In this document: piece by piece, positions 24,801 through 35,728 of the stretch
Layout of the letters: the number at the start of each line of letters is the position of its first letter
How positions within the stretch are numbered: the first letter of the stretch is position 1
DNA from: Doris montereyensis
Lineage: Eukaryota; Mollusca; Gastropoda; Nudibranchia; Dorididae
Length of the DNA stretch: 64,000 bases
Assembly (NCBI GenBank): GCA_037039925.1
Contig: JAXRKP010000234.1
Coordinates: 307,001 to 371,000, forward strand
Direction of reading: 5' to 3'
Made by a program: the position numbers and the translations under genes
The notes under the pieces: model-generated
Databases searched by the model: none
Told to the model about the DNA's origin: nothing
Seen by the model: the letters and a program-made list of their open reading frames with translations, nothing else

Positions 24801-27800
24801 ACATTGAAAATTTCTTTCATAACAATAGACAAATCTTCTTTCAACCGCTTTGCCCCTTCTCCCCCAACTGCCCTACACACAGAAATACAAAAAAATTATT
24901 CAACAATGAACAAGATAAAAGCAACCAAATAAAGGTGTCTATTATATAAATCAAAGGCGCCTGATTTATAAAACATAAAAGAAATACAATGAAAGGGTGA
25001 CAAAGACAATGCTTAACAAACATATCCAAATGCCATTTAGGGTCCAAAACTCACATTCAACATTTTCTCAAAGTCCAAAGCCACGTCCATGGTCTTGTCA
25101 CTGAAATCCATCGTATCCTTCCATGAATGCAATAGGTAGAGCAGCCGTACCTGCCGCGCACTGTACCTGGCTAACACATCCTTGATGGTGATGAAATTTT
25201 TCAAGGACTTGGACATCTTGCATCCATCGATGGTGAGGTGGCCGGAGTGAATGAAGTAGCGTACCCAATGATCATGGCCAAAGTACGCCTGAAACGGATA
25301 CACAAAATAACTACAAAAGCTACTCCATATAGTTTTTTTTATTCATATAAAGATAAGGTAAGAAGATGTACTTCATTATCAACAAAAAAATTACATTGTG
25401 AATCACAGACAAGGGATTAAAATAAATTCAATTCCAAAAAAAGAGTAAATATTATATTCAATCAGATACCAGATCAAACATTTGTGTTACCTTCACGCAG
25501 TCAATCAATAAAAACACTTGGTACACATTCAAACACTAATAAGAGGATTGAGACATAAAATTTAAAAGTATTGTATTCACAGCCAAATCAAAACACAATT
25601 GTCATACAATAAGGCTCTATATAACATATAAAGAGATAAACATAGGGAGACATAAAATAAAGATGAATATGTAGCTGGATTAACAAGTCCAAAAACAAGG
25701 AGATATATCTTTTAGTGAAGTATGTATGTTTACATACAAGTTTATTTGTTCCAATGTGTCCTACTCTGTCTACCATATGTAGTGATCTCAAGGTGAATTA
25801 AGAGGAAAAAGCCAGCAACTTGTAAACAGGGAGAGAGAAACTCTTGATTTTCTAGAGGCAGAACTACATCATCGTTCTATGAAACCATTTCTTTTTCCTC
25901 ACTGATCAAACATGCAAGCAGAACAATACAATAGTAAGAAAGATATAAAAGATATCAAGCAATATAAAAACAATGTTCCTACCTCAGCTTGTGCAATTTC
26001 GTTGTCATGGTGCGGAAACTTCAAGTCAAAGCCACCAGAGTGAATGTCCATCGACTCCCTAGTATATCACTGGCCATAACGGAACATTCTATATGCCAAC
26101 CTGGACGACCCTGAAATTTAAAAGAAATTAAAAACAACAACAAAATTAAAACAAACTCAGTTGGCTGAATATTGATTTAAATATTCCCTCTGTGAGACAA
26201 TTTGTTTCAGATCTCAAGCAGATTGTGATAATGAATGCTCAATCAGAGAGATGATATAGCAATGTTTTCCATGATACAATTTTGAAAAAGAATTGCTGAT
26301 CAACTGATAAAGAATGGGTTACAAAAATGGATTAAGAAAAAAATAAGTAAAAACTGTGCATTGGCAAGTCCAATTTCCCCCTAGATTGAGTCTTGGTAGC
26401 TTTGGAAATTAATTTTATATACATCTAGTCATCTAGGGAAGTGCAATTAAATTATTGCTATATCAATATCTTGAAGAAATTAGCAAAGGACATCAGTTTC
26501 ACAAGACAGAGGTCCATGGGTCAGATCCTGCACGAGTATACAAATATTTACCTCTATTTTTTCCGATAAAGATCAAACAGTGATCTAAGGTAGGTTACAT
26601 TGAATAATTTGTCACATGGTAAATACACCAAAAAAACCCAACTCAGATGGCTTGTGTTCACAAGTTGTACACAATACACAGATACTTGAATCGAAATCAG
26701 CAACCCTGAATGATATTTTTCATACAAAATATTGAGAATTTTGTTTTTTTCTGTTTGCTTTTTGCTCAAAATCAGATCTGTGATATTGAACAAAATTAAG
26801 CATGCAAATACTAAACCCACATTGCTGTTTAAGAGCTCCAATTAGTGAGCAATTTAGTTAATGAAACTGTGGTCTCATCAGTTCATCATTCAGGGTTAAG
26901 TTTTTCTGTATAAAAAAACCCAAAATAAATCCAGCTACTGTTAAGTGAATTCCCCAAACTGAAACCTTGTGTAACAGCACCACAATTACCTTGCCCCATG
27001 GCGATGGCCATGAAGGTTCCCCTGGCTTGGAAGCTTTCCACACCGCAAAGTCAGTTGTGTTGTGCTTCTCTCCTTGTTTGGCCTCACTAACACTAAGTTC
27101 CCCTGCAAAGAAATGAAAATTTCAAACACCCTTGACGCATACGAGGACTAGTATAAAATGCTAAAATCCAAAACTAAAAGACCAAAAGGCAGACCTCAAA
27201 GAACGTGGGAAGAAAACATAATAAAGGCACTAAAGCAAAGAAATTTTACCTTCATAGAAAGAAACATAAAAAGCAAGGACAGGGTAGCCTGGAGAAATAT
27301 CATTTCGGGCATCTAAACCTATACACTTGAAGGCAAAATGGAAACCAATAAAGAAAGAAAGAAGTAAAGAAAGAATTGAATATTTCTAGGAATTTTATCA
27401 TCATCCATTCATAGACATAAATCTGAGTATAATTTGGGTTTGGATGAGGAATTCAAAGAATGTAATATTCATTTTAAGTCTTTGTAGTTGACATTTCCTC
27501 TGTGATGAAAGTTTAATGTTTCCAGATTTTGTAGAGTTGGGAGCCCAGTGTCTAGGCTATCAAATTTAGGATTGTACGGTCTCGGGGTCGAATTCTGGTA
27601 ATGTCAGGTCCAATATTGTCTTTCTTGGTAAATATATTTAACACATACATTTCCCCACTTGACCCAGGTGTCAATGGGTACCAGCAACAACTGGTAGTAA
27701 AAACTGTGGCCAACTGACATCCCACCCAGCAGTTGAAAAAAAAGTAAAACCTGAGCTTATCCCGGTTTCAATAGCGTAGAGCGGAGCAGGTGAAAATAAA

Positions 27801-30800
27801 CACCTCCTGGACAGGACGCCAGTCTGACGCAGGTTTTTAACTCCCAAGCTACTGCTTGTAACCATCAAGGAACACAACGTCGGACCTAGCTTTGCTAGGA
27901 TTCGAACCCGGGACCTCATGACCCCAAGTCCGGTAGCCCAACCACAAAGCCATCAATGCTGCCCACCCAGCAGACAATGTTATTATCACCCGTTCCACTT
28001 CAAGCTAACAAAAATGGGATACGTTCCAGCTGCACAGGCCGTTATGAGTTTAAAGCGATTTTTTCTTTATTTCCCCAAATTTTCTGTTTGCTGATTGTAT
28101 TAAGATTTCAAAAGCGCTTGACTTACCCTCCCCCTCAGACAAAGCTTTTTTATCCCCAAAGGCCTCAGGCAACAGCTTGGCATAGAAATGCTTGTCCGAG
28201 CCATCAAATGCCAGGGTGTCAAAGTAGACGGATCCATTGGATTCATAGCTGAAGACGATAAAAAAAAGAAGTAATTGGAAATCAAGACAGGCTTCTTGAT
28301 TCATCCATAACATTATTTTTGTGGAAAATCTAGAAAATTAAAAACACAACATTTGTAACCAGGAGGGATACTAGTAAAACTATCTCCGTTTAAATTATAA
28401 CTTTCCTTTTACTTACGCGAATCCATTATCAATGATCTTTTGAATGTAGGTCACCACTTCTGGTACATATTCACTGACTCTGGTAATTACATCTGCCGGT
28501 AATACCTGTAGTCAAAAGTGCAATATTTAATACATTTCCACATTTTCTGCATAAATAGACATAAAGTAAGTATATCAAAATGCTTTCAGATGTATAAACA
28601 AGACTTCATTTTATACACAACAGCAACTACTTATAATTTCAAGAAAAGCGTAAATCCCTAACAATCAATTTTTAGCGACTATCTCATTTTTTCGTACATA
28701 ACATTAGCGAAAGAAACGTTCGTGTATTTTCTTGAAAATAAATTACTTCTTAGTTTTTGTGATGTCTTAGTGTTTTAGACACCACAGCATCATACTAAAT
28801 AATTGATTTATTTCTCACCATGATAAGAAATATAAACATGTTGGAACGTTATAGGAAGTTTTCAAATGGTTCAAATAAAATGCCGAATGAGTTTTTTGAG
28901 TGCGACAATGTTTTCAGGATGGCCAACAAAAAAACCAACTCCAAATTTCCTACCTCAATGGAAAAAATCCTACCCAGGAAATGGACCAACCTCACAACAC
29001 CAGAACAGGGGGAAAGCTTATATTTGCATGCTAAAATCAGAAGCCTGACACGGGAAAGTTCAATAACAAGACTTTCAACTCAAATCCTAATTGAACAGCT
29101 TTCTAGCACTTCACTGAAATGGAACGTAATCAAGCACTCATGTAATGTCAATTAGCATGGCTTGCTTTGGATTGTTAATATTTCAGTATATTTTACTGTC
29201 ACAGTCCCATTTTCTACACTTTTTCATACCCTAGACAACGATTTCCGACCATGTTTGCCCTTTTGTACCTAAGTATGAAAAATCAACATATTTTCACCTT
29301 TCAGACCTTACTGGATACCCTAGTTCTCACCACTTACATTGAGAGCTTCCATGTCTTTGTGGAATTCCTCTTCCCAATGCCGTGGTAGATCAGAAAAAAA
29401 TTTCATTGTCCGTCACTTGTGACCCTTTAAGTGAATCCAACCATGGGGCCAGCACATCTTTTGTGATGTTCAATATTTCCTGTGAACATGTCATGATGGA
29501 ATAATGTTAGCATCAATTTTTTTTGTTTGTTTTGAAAATATCAGATTTGCTCATAGTACAAAAAGCCAGTATAGACATTTGACGAAAAATTTTCTGAGCA
29601 TGAAAAAATGAGATAACACATTAATATACAATATTCAGTTTCAAAATAATGGAGAAATAGAGCCTTCTTTAATTACACTTACAAATTGTATTTCAATTGA
29701 TATCTAACAATTTAACATTCAATTGGCTTTTTCCTTTTTTTTCTCTTTCAAAACCAGTAAAGGTGTTCAGAATGCCCATTCATACATATGTACATTTAAC
29801 TCTTTGATGGAAATCCTATCCTTATATTTCATTCCGGTTTATGCTATAAAATCGGTTCAGTTTGTACATACGACAACTAATAACTAGGTACAATACAAAG
29901 TAATTCCTTACACTCACACAAGGTGGTCCAGAGGCAAAGTGTCTGCCTCTTAACCTAAAGGTCATGCGAGAGGTCGAAAAATTTTCTTATGTTTTTCGGG
30001 CAAAGTCCATTTCCCTGGCGCAGGTAAGTGGATCGACACCGGGTCCCATTGGAGACGGACAATAAAAAAAAGAAAATCCCATGTGCAGATCACAACACTC
30101 TGTGCACCCTAAACATCTGTTTACAGGGTAGTCCAGGCAAAATAAAAATTCTACCAAAAACCCTGATATCCCTTAGCTGTGGATGTGGGGAAAATAAATT
30201 TTAAAAACTTACACCAATATCAGTTCCTCCACTGCTCATTACAACTTCTACGGCAGCCTTGGTCTTTTTCAACATCTTGAGTTTGTCTTCATTTGTCTCA
30301 TCAGCAATTTTACTTTCCAAGATCTAAGGCAGATACGAGTCAAAGAAAAATCAATCAAATTCATAATTCCATTTTTGTTAACAAAGTAAAAGACTAAAAT
30401 ATGTTCATGTTTCCTATGGTTGTCACACTAAATATACAAACAACGGTATTTTTATAACCTATTTCACTTAATTTACCATCATCAAAAGGGTTGAAACAGT
30501 AAGAAAGTACAGGAATCCTTTTAGGCAAAGCTTGACTCGGATGTAGTTTCAATTGACAACTTTCAGAAAAAATGGTGTTGTATTTCAATTTTGTATATCT
30601 ATAAAGCTATTCTTGTAACAAAGTTGGTCATCAATTAGAAAATTCTTGACACCATCATAAACTAATGAAAGAAAAAGTATCTCAGCTGAAATATTTATTT
30701 AAAAAAACCCACTTCATCCTGAAGTTTCCCTGTCATTGTCAGAGATTAAAAGGATGAAATAAACTTATACTTCAACACATGACTTGACAATGTGAAAATT

Positions 30801-33800
30801 AAAAGCTAAAATCTATTCCACAGTGCATACTTTCATGGCCTCTGCTACATCTTTTTTCACTTGGTCCAGAGCAGGTTTGCTGTCAGTATAGGCCTGCATG
30901 AGATGATTCTGTCTTGCTCTAAGAATTATCTGGGTGGGAAATGAATGAGCAGTTTCACAACATACTATTAATACACAACAGCCATGCATATTCCTTCTCA
31001 CAAGAAGTTTTGACAAATGACAAAGACACATGATCATGAATGAATCTTAAAAGAAGACTGTTAGCAAAAGGCCTTTCAGCAATAAAAGAGCAAATTGTCA
31101 TTGAAATCTTGTGCCTTCAAGGCTAAAAACAATTACATCAGATTTATTCCTGAAAAATTTAAGTTTAATTAACATCAGATACATATACCAGGTTTTAAAA
31201 CACTACAGACCTTATCATCAATGTCTGTGACGTTCATGCAGTAGAACATGTCAAAATTGAAGTAGTCCAATAAAACTCTTCAAGAATATCAAAAGAAATG
31301 TAAGACCTGTTGAAATGAGAACAAACAAAATTTATAACTTGAAACAGAAGCAGATAAAATAAGTAAAATATATTCAAGTTTTGTACAATTAATCAATATC
31401 AAGCCACAAAAATCAAATGAAACATTTGTTTCCCTGCTATTGTGATGTGACCAAGATCAAATATAAAATATCTTCCAGAGGATGAAAGTGCTAACCTTGC
31501 GTGGCCCATATGAGAAGCATCATAAACTGTAGGACCACAATTGTACTAAGTCAAACGATTGCCATTTTGAGGAACAAACGGCTCCTAAGAGAAGAGATAA
31601 AACCATGAAATAATAAATCGAGCAACAGATATGAGTTCAAGATTATAAAAGATGAGTTGTCATTTTGGGACATCAGGTTCAATATTCCATATTTCTCTTG
31701 TATGATGGAAACACAAAACAAATATAAAACAGAGAGATAATGCATTATTGGAAAATCCCTATTAACTTTCTTAGTGCTGAACATTCAAAGTCTGCATAAC
31801 TTTTCGGTACTGGGCATTTGTTTTTATCAATTAATTTTTTTTATTTCAACTCCTAAAGACTCAAAGACTTTAAATTTGGACAATGTGTTTATCAATGAGA
31901 CGTTAAGCTCCTACTGCCAATCTGTCCCATGATGCATTGCGCGATTTCCCAGATCGGTGGTAACTCTTTTGCATGGCTGTTATTTACTAGTGCTATTCAT
32001 TGTATAGCGACAGCAGAAGACATACGCGCTGACTTTAACACTTAAAGCACCCAATGAACTGATCCCCCTCACCCACTGACCATAGGTAATTTTTTCAACA
32101 CCAGCAACAACAAAAATGGTGCAAAAGGATGGTAAAATTGAAAGAGAAGAGATTGTTTAGCATAATAAGGCAATGTATATATTACACAGGGATCTACTTT
32201 AGGGAGACAACAGCTGTTGTTAAGCAAGTTTATTTTTTTAATGTATTTATATTCTAAATATCTTCTTTATTCCTAGCAAAATCAGGTGAGATTTAAAAAA
32301 GCCTAGTAGTGTTTCCACATTGTCAGGAATGTAAAAACCTGGATTGCTGATAAAGGGGCAGTCAACAGGAATCTAAATCACCTGTCTACATTTTTTTCAT
32401 CCTCAATAGCTCCACTAAAAGCTGTAACTTCATCCTAAAGACTTCACAGTTTTGCACATCACTTTGTTGAGCTTAATCTTGAAGATGTTAAAATCATGTG
32501 AATTTCTTATGTCAATGGAGATTATGTTTCAGTGTCTCAATGCTGATGACAGAAATAAGTGTAGGAGTGCGTTTATTCTTGAGTGTGGGATCATGAATGT
32601 AAATGGTTTTCTTTCATTTGGTTGTATGTTACCAAGAGGCAGCACAGAGAGGTAATTTAATCTTTTGAAAAATATTATTAGCAACTCCTTTTCTTCTTTC
32701 ATAAAGAGGCTCTAATCTGGTTGTCTGTTGGTATTTGTTATGGGTCCCAGACTGTCCTGCCGTACTCCAAAATTGGTCTCACAAATGTTTTGTAACATTT
32801 TGTTTTTATATCATGGTCGCAATCATATAAGTTTCTCCTGAGAAATCAAAATTTAAATATTGCCAGTTGTTTTCTTGCCACAGAATAAACTATTCACATT
32901 TCTCCAAGGAACCTGGCTGTCTTTTGAGCATGCTTAAATTTATTACACGCTGTTCTGAAGAATACAGCGAGTTCTTCTATACAAAGGAGTTGACAGTTGT
33001 GATCTTATACATACACAAGATACTGAAGTGGTTGTCTCCTTCACGTTTGCGTTAAACTATAAGAAATCTCACTATAGTACAAAACTGTAAAATAACTGTG
33101 GCTTTGACTCAGATCTAAATACAACTATATTTACAAATTGGTTTTGAGTAAAGCTTTTGTTTTCAAATACATTTTTTTAACTTGATGAATCTTCACTTTA
33201 GTTCTCTACATTTTTTTTTCATGTGATGACTATTTGGAAATATTGTAGTTTCAAGACAAGACACCCCCCGCCCCTATTTTTAGCAAATCCACCTATGTAA
33301 TATATACATCATATATCTGCAAGTATCCCAAATTTTACTTCCATATATGTTTCATTGGAGAGCAGAATTTAAAAAAACTCATCTACAACAATCTTATTCA
33401 TATTCACAGAAACAGATAATAAAGCATGTATATGTAACCTCTTGAACTCTACAAATTTATAGTTTTACACTAGAAACAAATAAAAAATCAAACCTTTTGT
33501 CTCGTGAGACTATTGTAAATATGAAGGACTGTCGGCCCCTTCTGGGAAGGGGTTCCCAATTTGGTTGACTTCGCTTCATACTTCAAACCTAAGGCAAGAG
33601 ATTGAAATAAATATTTAAAAAGAAGAAACAAGAATAAACAAAAGAGAAACTACCATATTGCTCTCCATAATAATCTGAAAAACACAATTTTAAAATCATC
33701 AGTATTTAAATTCAGTGTTCAAGGAAGATAAAATAATCATAATGCAATATTATAGGAAGGAGTTCCGTAGTCAGGCACATCCAAGGTACATAACTGAGAT

Positions 33801-34113
33801 AAAAAGTTGGGGCTCGATTTTTGTGGGGAAAATAAGAAAAACAAAGCTTGTGTTTGAGAGGTTGCTTTTAGTTGCAGCAGTTTTTCAGGACTGGTTATTT
33901 CCGCCAATCTAGCACGATGAGACATTCAAGATAATGGACTGTTTATTTGAACATGTGTGCAATTCAAATGCCACTGACAATGAACAGTGTGACATTTATC
34001 AGACTGGGACTGACGATCAACAGTTACTTACTTCCAGTTTTGCTTATATATATACATTGACCATATTTCCGAAGGAGTTTCAGAATCTTTAACAATTGAT
34101 GTTCCTGTGTCAT
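11943..34113 (-). CDS. CARS1: Cysteine--tRNA ligase, cytoplasmic (21 exons, with apparent frameshifts and one in-frame TAG)
   Basis: This class I aminoacyl-tRNA synthetase charges tRNA-Cys in the cytosol. Exons in coding order: 34113-34032, 33588-33494, 31584-31496, 31306-31211, 30929-30831, 30323-30213, 29479-29338, 28505-28417, 28248-28127, 27102-26990, 26110-25983, 25288-25055, 23359-23259, 22686-22646, 20373-20225, 18299-18235, 17079-16998, 15664-15516, 14195-14137, 13153-13070, 12089-11943. All have GT/AG borders and matching phases, giving about 759 residues (human about 748). Key motifs are HMGH in [12 protein letters not shown] (about residues 84-87), zinc ligands in NCGPT, GWHIECS and [18 protein letters not shown] (about 413-417), and a charged C-terminal extension with MPPSEMF and MPTHD. 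Exon 1 (MTQEHQLLK) is chosen by phase, a consensus donor and an in-frame ATG. Breaks: TAG at about residue 72 where the family has Trp, and single-base indels in exons 4, 7, 11, 16 and 19. Confidence 0.93.
13610..13890 (+). mobile_element. SINE-like repeat, family C
   Basis: In a CARS1 intron. A degenerate head ends in GCCGGTTCAAAACAAG (B-box-like), followed by GGGAAAGGTACTTTACTCTG and GAATAGGTACCTAGCTATAG. The same order of blocks appears inverted at 45195-45480 and 46000-46290. It resembles a tRNA-derived SINE but differs from family A. Confidence 0.5.
14535..15040 (+). repeat. 46-bp minisatellite, 11 copies
   Basis: Exactly eleven tandem copies of a 46-bp unit fill 506 bp in the CARS1 intron between exons 18 and 19. 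The unit starts AGACTTCAGTGATACAATTT and ends CAAATCGGATC. By eye the copies are identical except for the first base of copy 1 (G for A). Near-perfect identity implies recent expansion or homogenisation. There are no spacers between copies. Confidence 0.93.
15985..16272 (-). CDS. 95-codon ORF with a C2H2-type (BED/U1-like) zinc-finger motif, inside a CARS1 intron
   Basis: A complete ATG-to-stop ORF in the same orientation as CARS1 but in an intron (between exons 17 and 18). It opens [20 protein letters not shown], continues with [11 protein letters not shown], and ends with CLYC, a [10 protein letters not shown] stretch and AKH, i.e. C-x2-C ... H-x5-H, then a basic NKRRK tail. This layout is common in single-finger N-terminal domains of transposon-derived proteins. 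I see no partner transposase next to it, and no splice signals that would tie it to CARS1. It could be a transposon fragment or a small domesticated gene. Confidence 0.4.
   Translation of the reverse strand: MKTLGKNEGGRAKEIDSKVKNKFRFEWLETLVKLKSKKLGELEVKLGDSIEKLDLAGKALCLYCNDIVSYGGKGKTALVDHVQSAKHISNKRRKC
16600..16899 (+). mobile_element. tRNA-derived SINE, family A
   Basis: In a CARS1 intron, antisense to the gene. A diverged head (GACTGCCGGACTTGTGATCA) is followed by the family body (ACAAATGGGTACCAGCATCA) and the tail block GAGGAACTTTGCC. Confidence 0.65.
17380..17521 (+). repeat. Dispersed repeat family B
   Basis: One of the best copies: GTTTGTTTCATTGAATTTTA, CCCATCAACCATATGTGGCA, ATCTCAGGGTGAATTGAGAG, then GAAAGGA..AAGCCTACCAGTAGCG. 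The family is short (about 130-140 bp) and I see no protein. Its class is unknown to me. Confidence 0.6.
18375..19600 (-). mobile_element. RTE-like LINE fragment: reverse transcriptase and C-terminus
   Basis: The reverse strand reads, with frameshifts: [63 protein letters not shown] (catalytic FADD kept), then [42 protein letters not shown] and [14 protein letters not shown]. These are successive RT and post-RT blocks of an endonuclease-type LINE. The endonuclease part is missing (5' truncation). It lies in the CARS1 intron before exon 16, in sense orientation, only about 75 bp from that exon's acceptor. Confidence 0.82.
19613..20025 (+). repeat. 69-bp tandem repeat, about 6 copies
   Basis: Copies begin at 19692, 19761, 19830, 19899 and 19968 with AGGCTTGCCTTCACAGAGTG-like sequence; a diverged copy precedes them and the last is partial. 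69 is a multiple of 3, so an open frame runs through part of it on the - strand. That is a by-product of periodicity, not a gene. Confidence 0.88.
20547..20825 (+). mobile_element. tRNA-derived SINE, family A
   Basis: In a CARS1 intron, antisense. Head GGTGGACAATTGGTTAGGCT, then TTCCTTGGGAAAGACACGTA, CAAATGGGTACAAACTCTAG and the tail block CCCCAGCTCTATGGGC. Confidence 0.7.
21829..21862 (+). repeat. (TC)n(AC)n microsatellite
   Basis: A TC run passes directly into an AC run. A second, impure TC-rich tract lies at about 21996-22055. Both are in a CARS1 intron. Confidence 0.85.
23480..24455 (+). repeat. 44-bp minisatellite, about 22 copies in two sub-blocks
   Basis: A CARS1 intron holds roughly a kilobase of a 44-bp unit (CAATAATACTTTGACAGTAA, TATCATATGACTGTTGTCTT, then CATC or CACA). 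The left block (to about 24060) is homogeneous with TTCATCCAAT or TTCACACAAT joints. The right block is more diverged, with CTTAACCCAAT joints and CTGCTGTC. One copy near 23935 has lost several bases. Confidence 0.88.
25741..25817 (+). repeat. Dispersed repeat family B, partial
   Basis: Left half only: CCATATGTAGTGATCTCAAG then GTGAATTAAGAGGAAAAAGC. In a CARS1 intron. Confidence 0.5.
27157..27316 (+). mobile_element. LINE fragment, extreme C-terminus of the RT polyprotein
   Basis: The + strand reads [17 protein letters not shown], then [16 protein letters not shown] and a stop. GRP..TW...I....KDR..WR is the classic end of endonuclease-type LINE ORF2 proteins. Only about 50 codons remain, antisense in a CARS1 intron. 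It is a different lineage from the copy at 18375. Confidence 0.6.
27534..28055 (+). mobile_element. tRNA-derived SINE, family A, interrupted by another SINE
   Basis: The outer element runs 27534-27732, is broken by the insertion at 27733-27961, and resumes at 27962-28055 with TTATTATCACCCGTTCCACT. The 12-bp sequence CCCACCCAGCAG occurs at 27721-27732 and again at 27962-27973, an exact target-site duplication. Confidence 0.8.
27733..27961 (-). mobile_element. tRNA-derived SINE, family A, nested insertion
   Basis: A well-preserved reverse-strand copy (GGACTTGGGGTCATGAGGTC, GGGTTCGAATCCTAGCAAAG, ACCTCCTGGACAGGACGCC on the + strand). It ends in a short T-rich tail next to the left target duplication. 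The intact B box and clean duplication mark it as younger than its host SINE. Confidence 0.82.
29925..30190 (+). mobile_element. Possible tRNA-like SINE of another family
   Basis: Starts AGGTGGTCCAGAGGCAAAGT, then GAGAGGTCGAAAAA (weak B-box-like), CACCGGGTCCCATTGGAGAC and a purine tail-like run. It is a single copy in this window, so the family assignment is tentative. In a CARS1 intron. Confidence 0.35.
32445..32890 (-). mobile_element. CR1-like LINE fragment
   Basis: The reverse strand reads [20 protein letters not shown] followed by [14 protein letters not shown], a block found after the RT domain in CR1/jockey-type LINEs. Downstream frames decay with many stops. It lies in a CARS1 intron, sense orientation. 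Confidence 0.6.
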
Positions 34114-34189
34114 AAGACAAGGAATGGTTGGCCAGGTAGGTATACCTCACCAAATCTTTTAATGACAATGAAGTGATTACATGAAAACC

Positions 34190-34345
34190 CAGTGAAAAAA
34201 AAAATGGGGGGGGGGGGTCTCCTACTTCCTGATTATGTGAGAACCTACTGAAAAACAGGGGGGGGGGGGGGGCTCTCCCTCCTGGATAAAAGTCATAAGA
34301 TGGGGAGGGGGGGGGGGGCTCTCCACCCTGGATAAAAGTCATAAG
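34190..34345 (-). repeat. Poly-G-punctuated direct repeats upstream of CARS1 exon 1
   Basis: Three runs of about 11-13 G (near 34206, 34259 and 34306) are each followed by TCTCC or CTCTCC. The last two also share TGGATAAAAGTCATAAGAT. Several G runs close together could form quadruplexes on the + strand. It lies just 5' of the CARS1 start codon, so it may sit in the promoter or 5' UTR. Confidence 0.7.
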
Positions 34346-35679
34346 ATAGAATAGATATTAATACTCAATGAAAATACAAAAAATATCTGATAGTTAACAC
34401 AACTTTATAATTAAACACCACCTAGCCACTTTTCTTAGCTACATTCACTTCCGGGTCAAATAGACATCAATTCTTAACCCTTTTCAGGCGGGTCCCGTAT
34501 ATTTGCCTGCCGTTGATCCCTCTAAGCACACCTACGCTAACGACGGGTCCCGTGCATTTGCTTCACTCCCCGGACTGGTAAATGTTTACGAAAAATGCTC
34601 AAGACAGCCGTCCACATCTCGGTAACAACATATCTCGATAATCCAATGCTAGTCTCAGTCCGATATAATACGATAAAGTTTTGGTCCGGTCCCTTGTCAT
34701 TGTTTCATTTGAGCTGCTCGTGTTCAACAATCCGTTGTCGCTATAGTGTCATGCGATCTCTGATTGACGCACATCGAAGGAAGCTCCTTCACTACCTCTC
34801 TTTTTTCTTTTCTCTCTTTCTTTTATCCCTTCAACATAAACCCTCTTTATTATATATCCCTTGGGTGGTACTCCAACTATGAAAGTCCTTCCGGTAGATG
34901 TTAATATAATGGCTGGGACCCGACTATGGAACTCCTGCCCATATACTGTCCTTAACTAACTCCTGCCCATATACTGTCCTTAACTAACAGTTAGCTAGAA
35001 TCTACATTGTTTTGTTATAACCTAGAAGAATCTCTGTCAAAGGTGATTGTGGCAGGTTTCACGTAAAAATGGTCCATCCCCATTTCCCTCTTTTGTCAAA
35101 ATATACATGTTATATTTTTTACAAGTGTTATATACCATGTTAAAGTTTAGAACATGAGGATTCCAGATATATGACTTTAAGAGATAGCAAAGGACTGTGG
35201 AGCAAGTAAATTAGCTTTTTAAAAGTCATGTTTTTCAGTCAAGGGCATAACTGTGAAAATTCTAGGTCCAACGCCAGTACGTAATGTTAGAATGTCCGTC
35301 GAATCGAGGTTTCTGGCGTTTATTTAGTGACGTAACGCTTGGGCATCTGGTTTGGAGAGTTTCCTGACTTTTCCTAGTTCTCAATAAGATGTGAAGTCTG
35401 TGTTTGTGTTTCCCGACACCTGGCGTGAAAATCGACGGCCGGTGCCTTACCGTTGATCAGATGACTCTTGCGATCCGGATCGTGTGGATGATGAAAATGA
35501 AAACCAATGCCTTTTGTCCGTTTTTGTAACTATTTTTCAATGTGATTGTACGCCTTTATACTATCCTTTATTCGTGTTACGGTTTAGCCCCACAATTGTT
35601 CAAAATAAACTCAAACTGGTACGGTAAACTTCACGACTTATAATTTTAACGAGTGAGGATGCGATAGTATAGGCCGACA

Positions 35680-35728
<49 letters not shown>

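Noticed and set aside
28820..29155. 111-codon + strand ORF in a CARS1 intron
   Set aside because: Open by chance in AT-rich intron; no motif or codon bias I can defend.
11943..34113. CARS1 as a processed or decayed pseudogene
   Set aside because: All 21 exons, splice sites and catalytic motifs are present with consistent phases; the breaks are isolated single bases of the kind seen throughout the window.
35452..35520. Alternative CARS1 first exon ending in a GTAAGG donor
   Set aside because: It has the right phase and a donor but no ATG before an upstream stop; the exon at 34032-34113 fits better.
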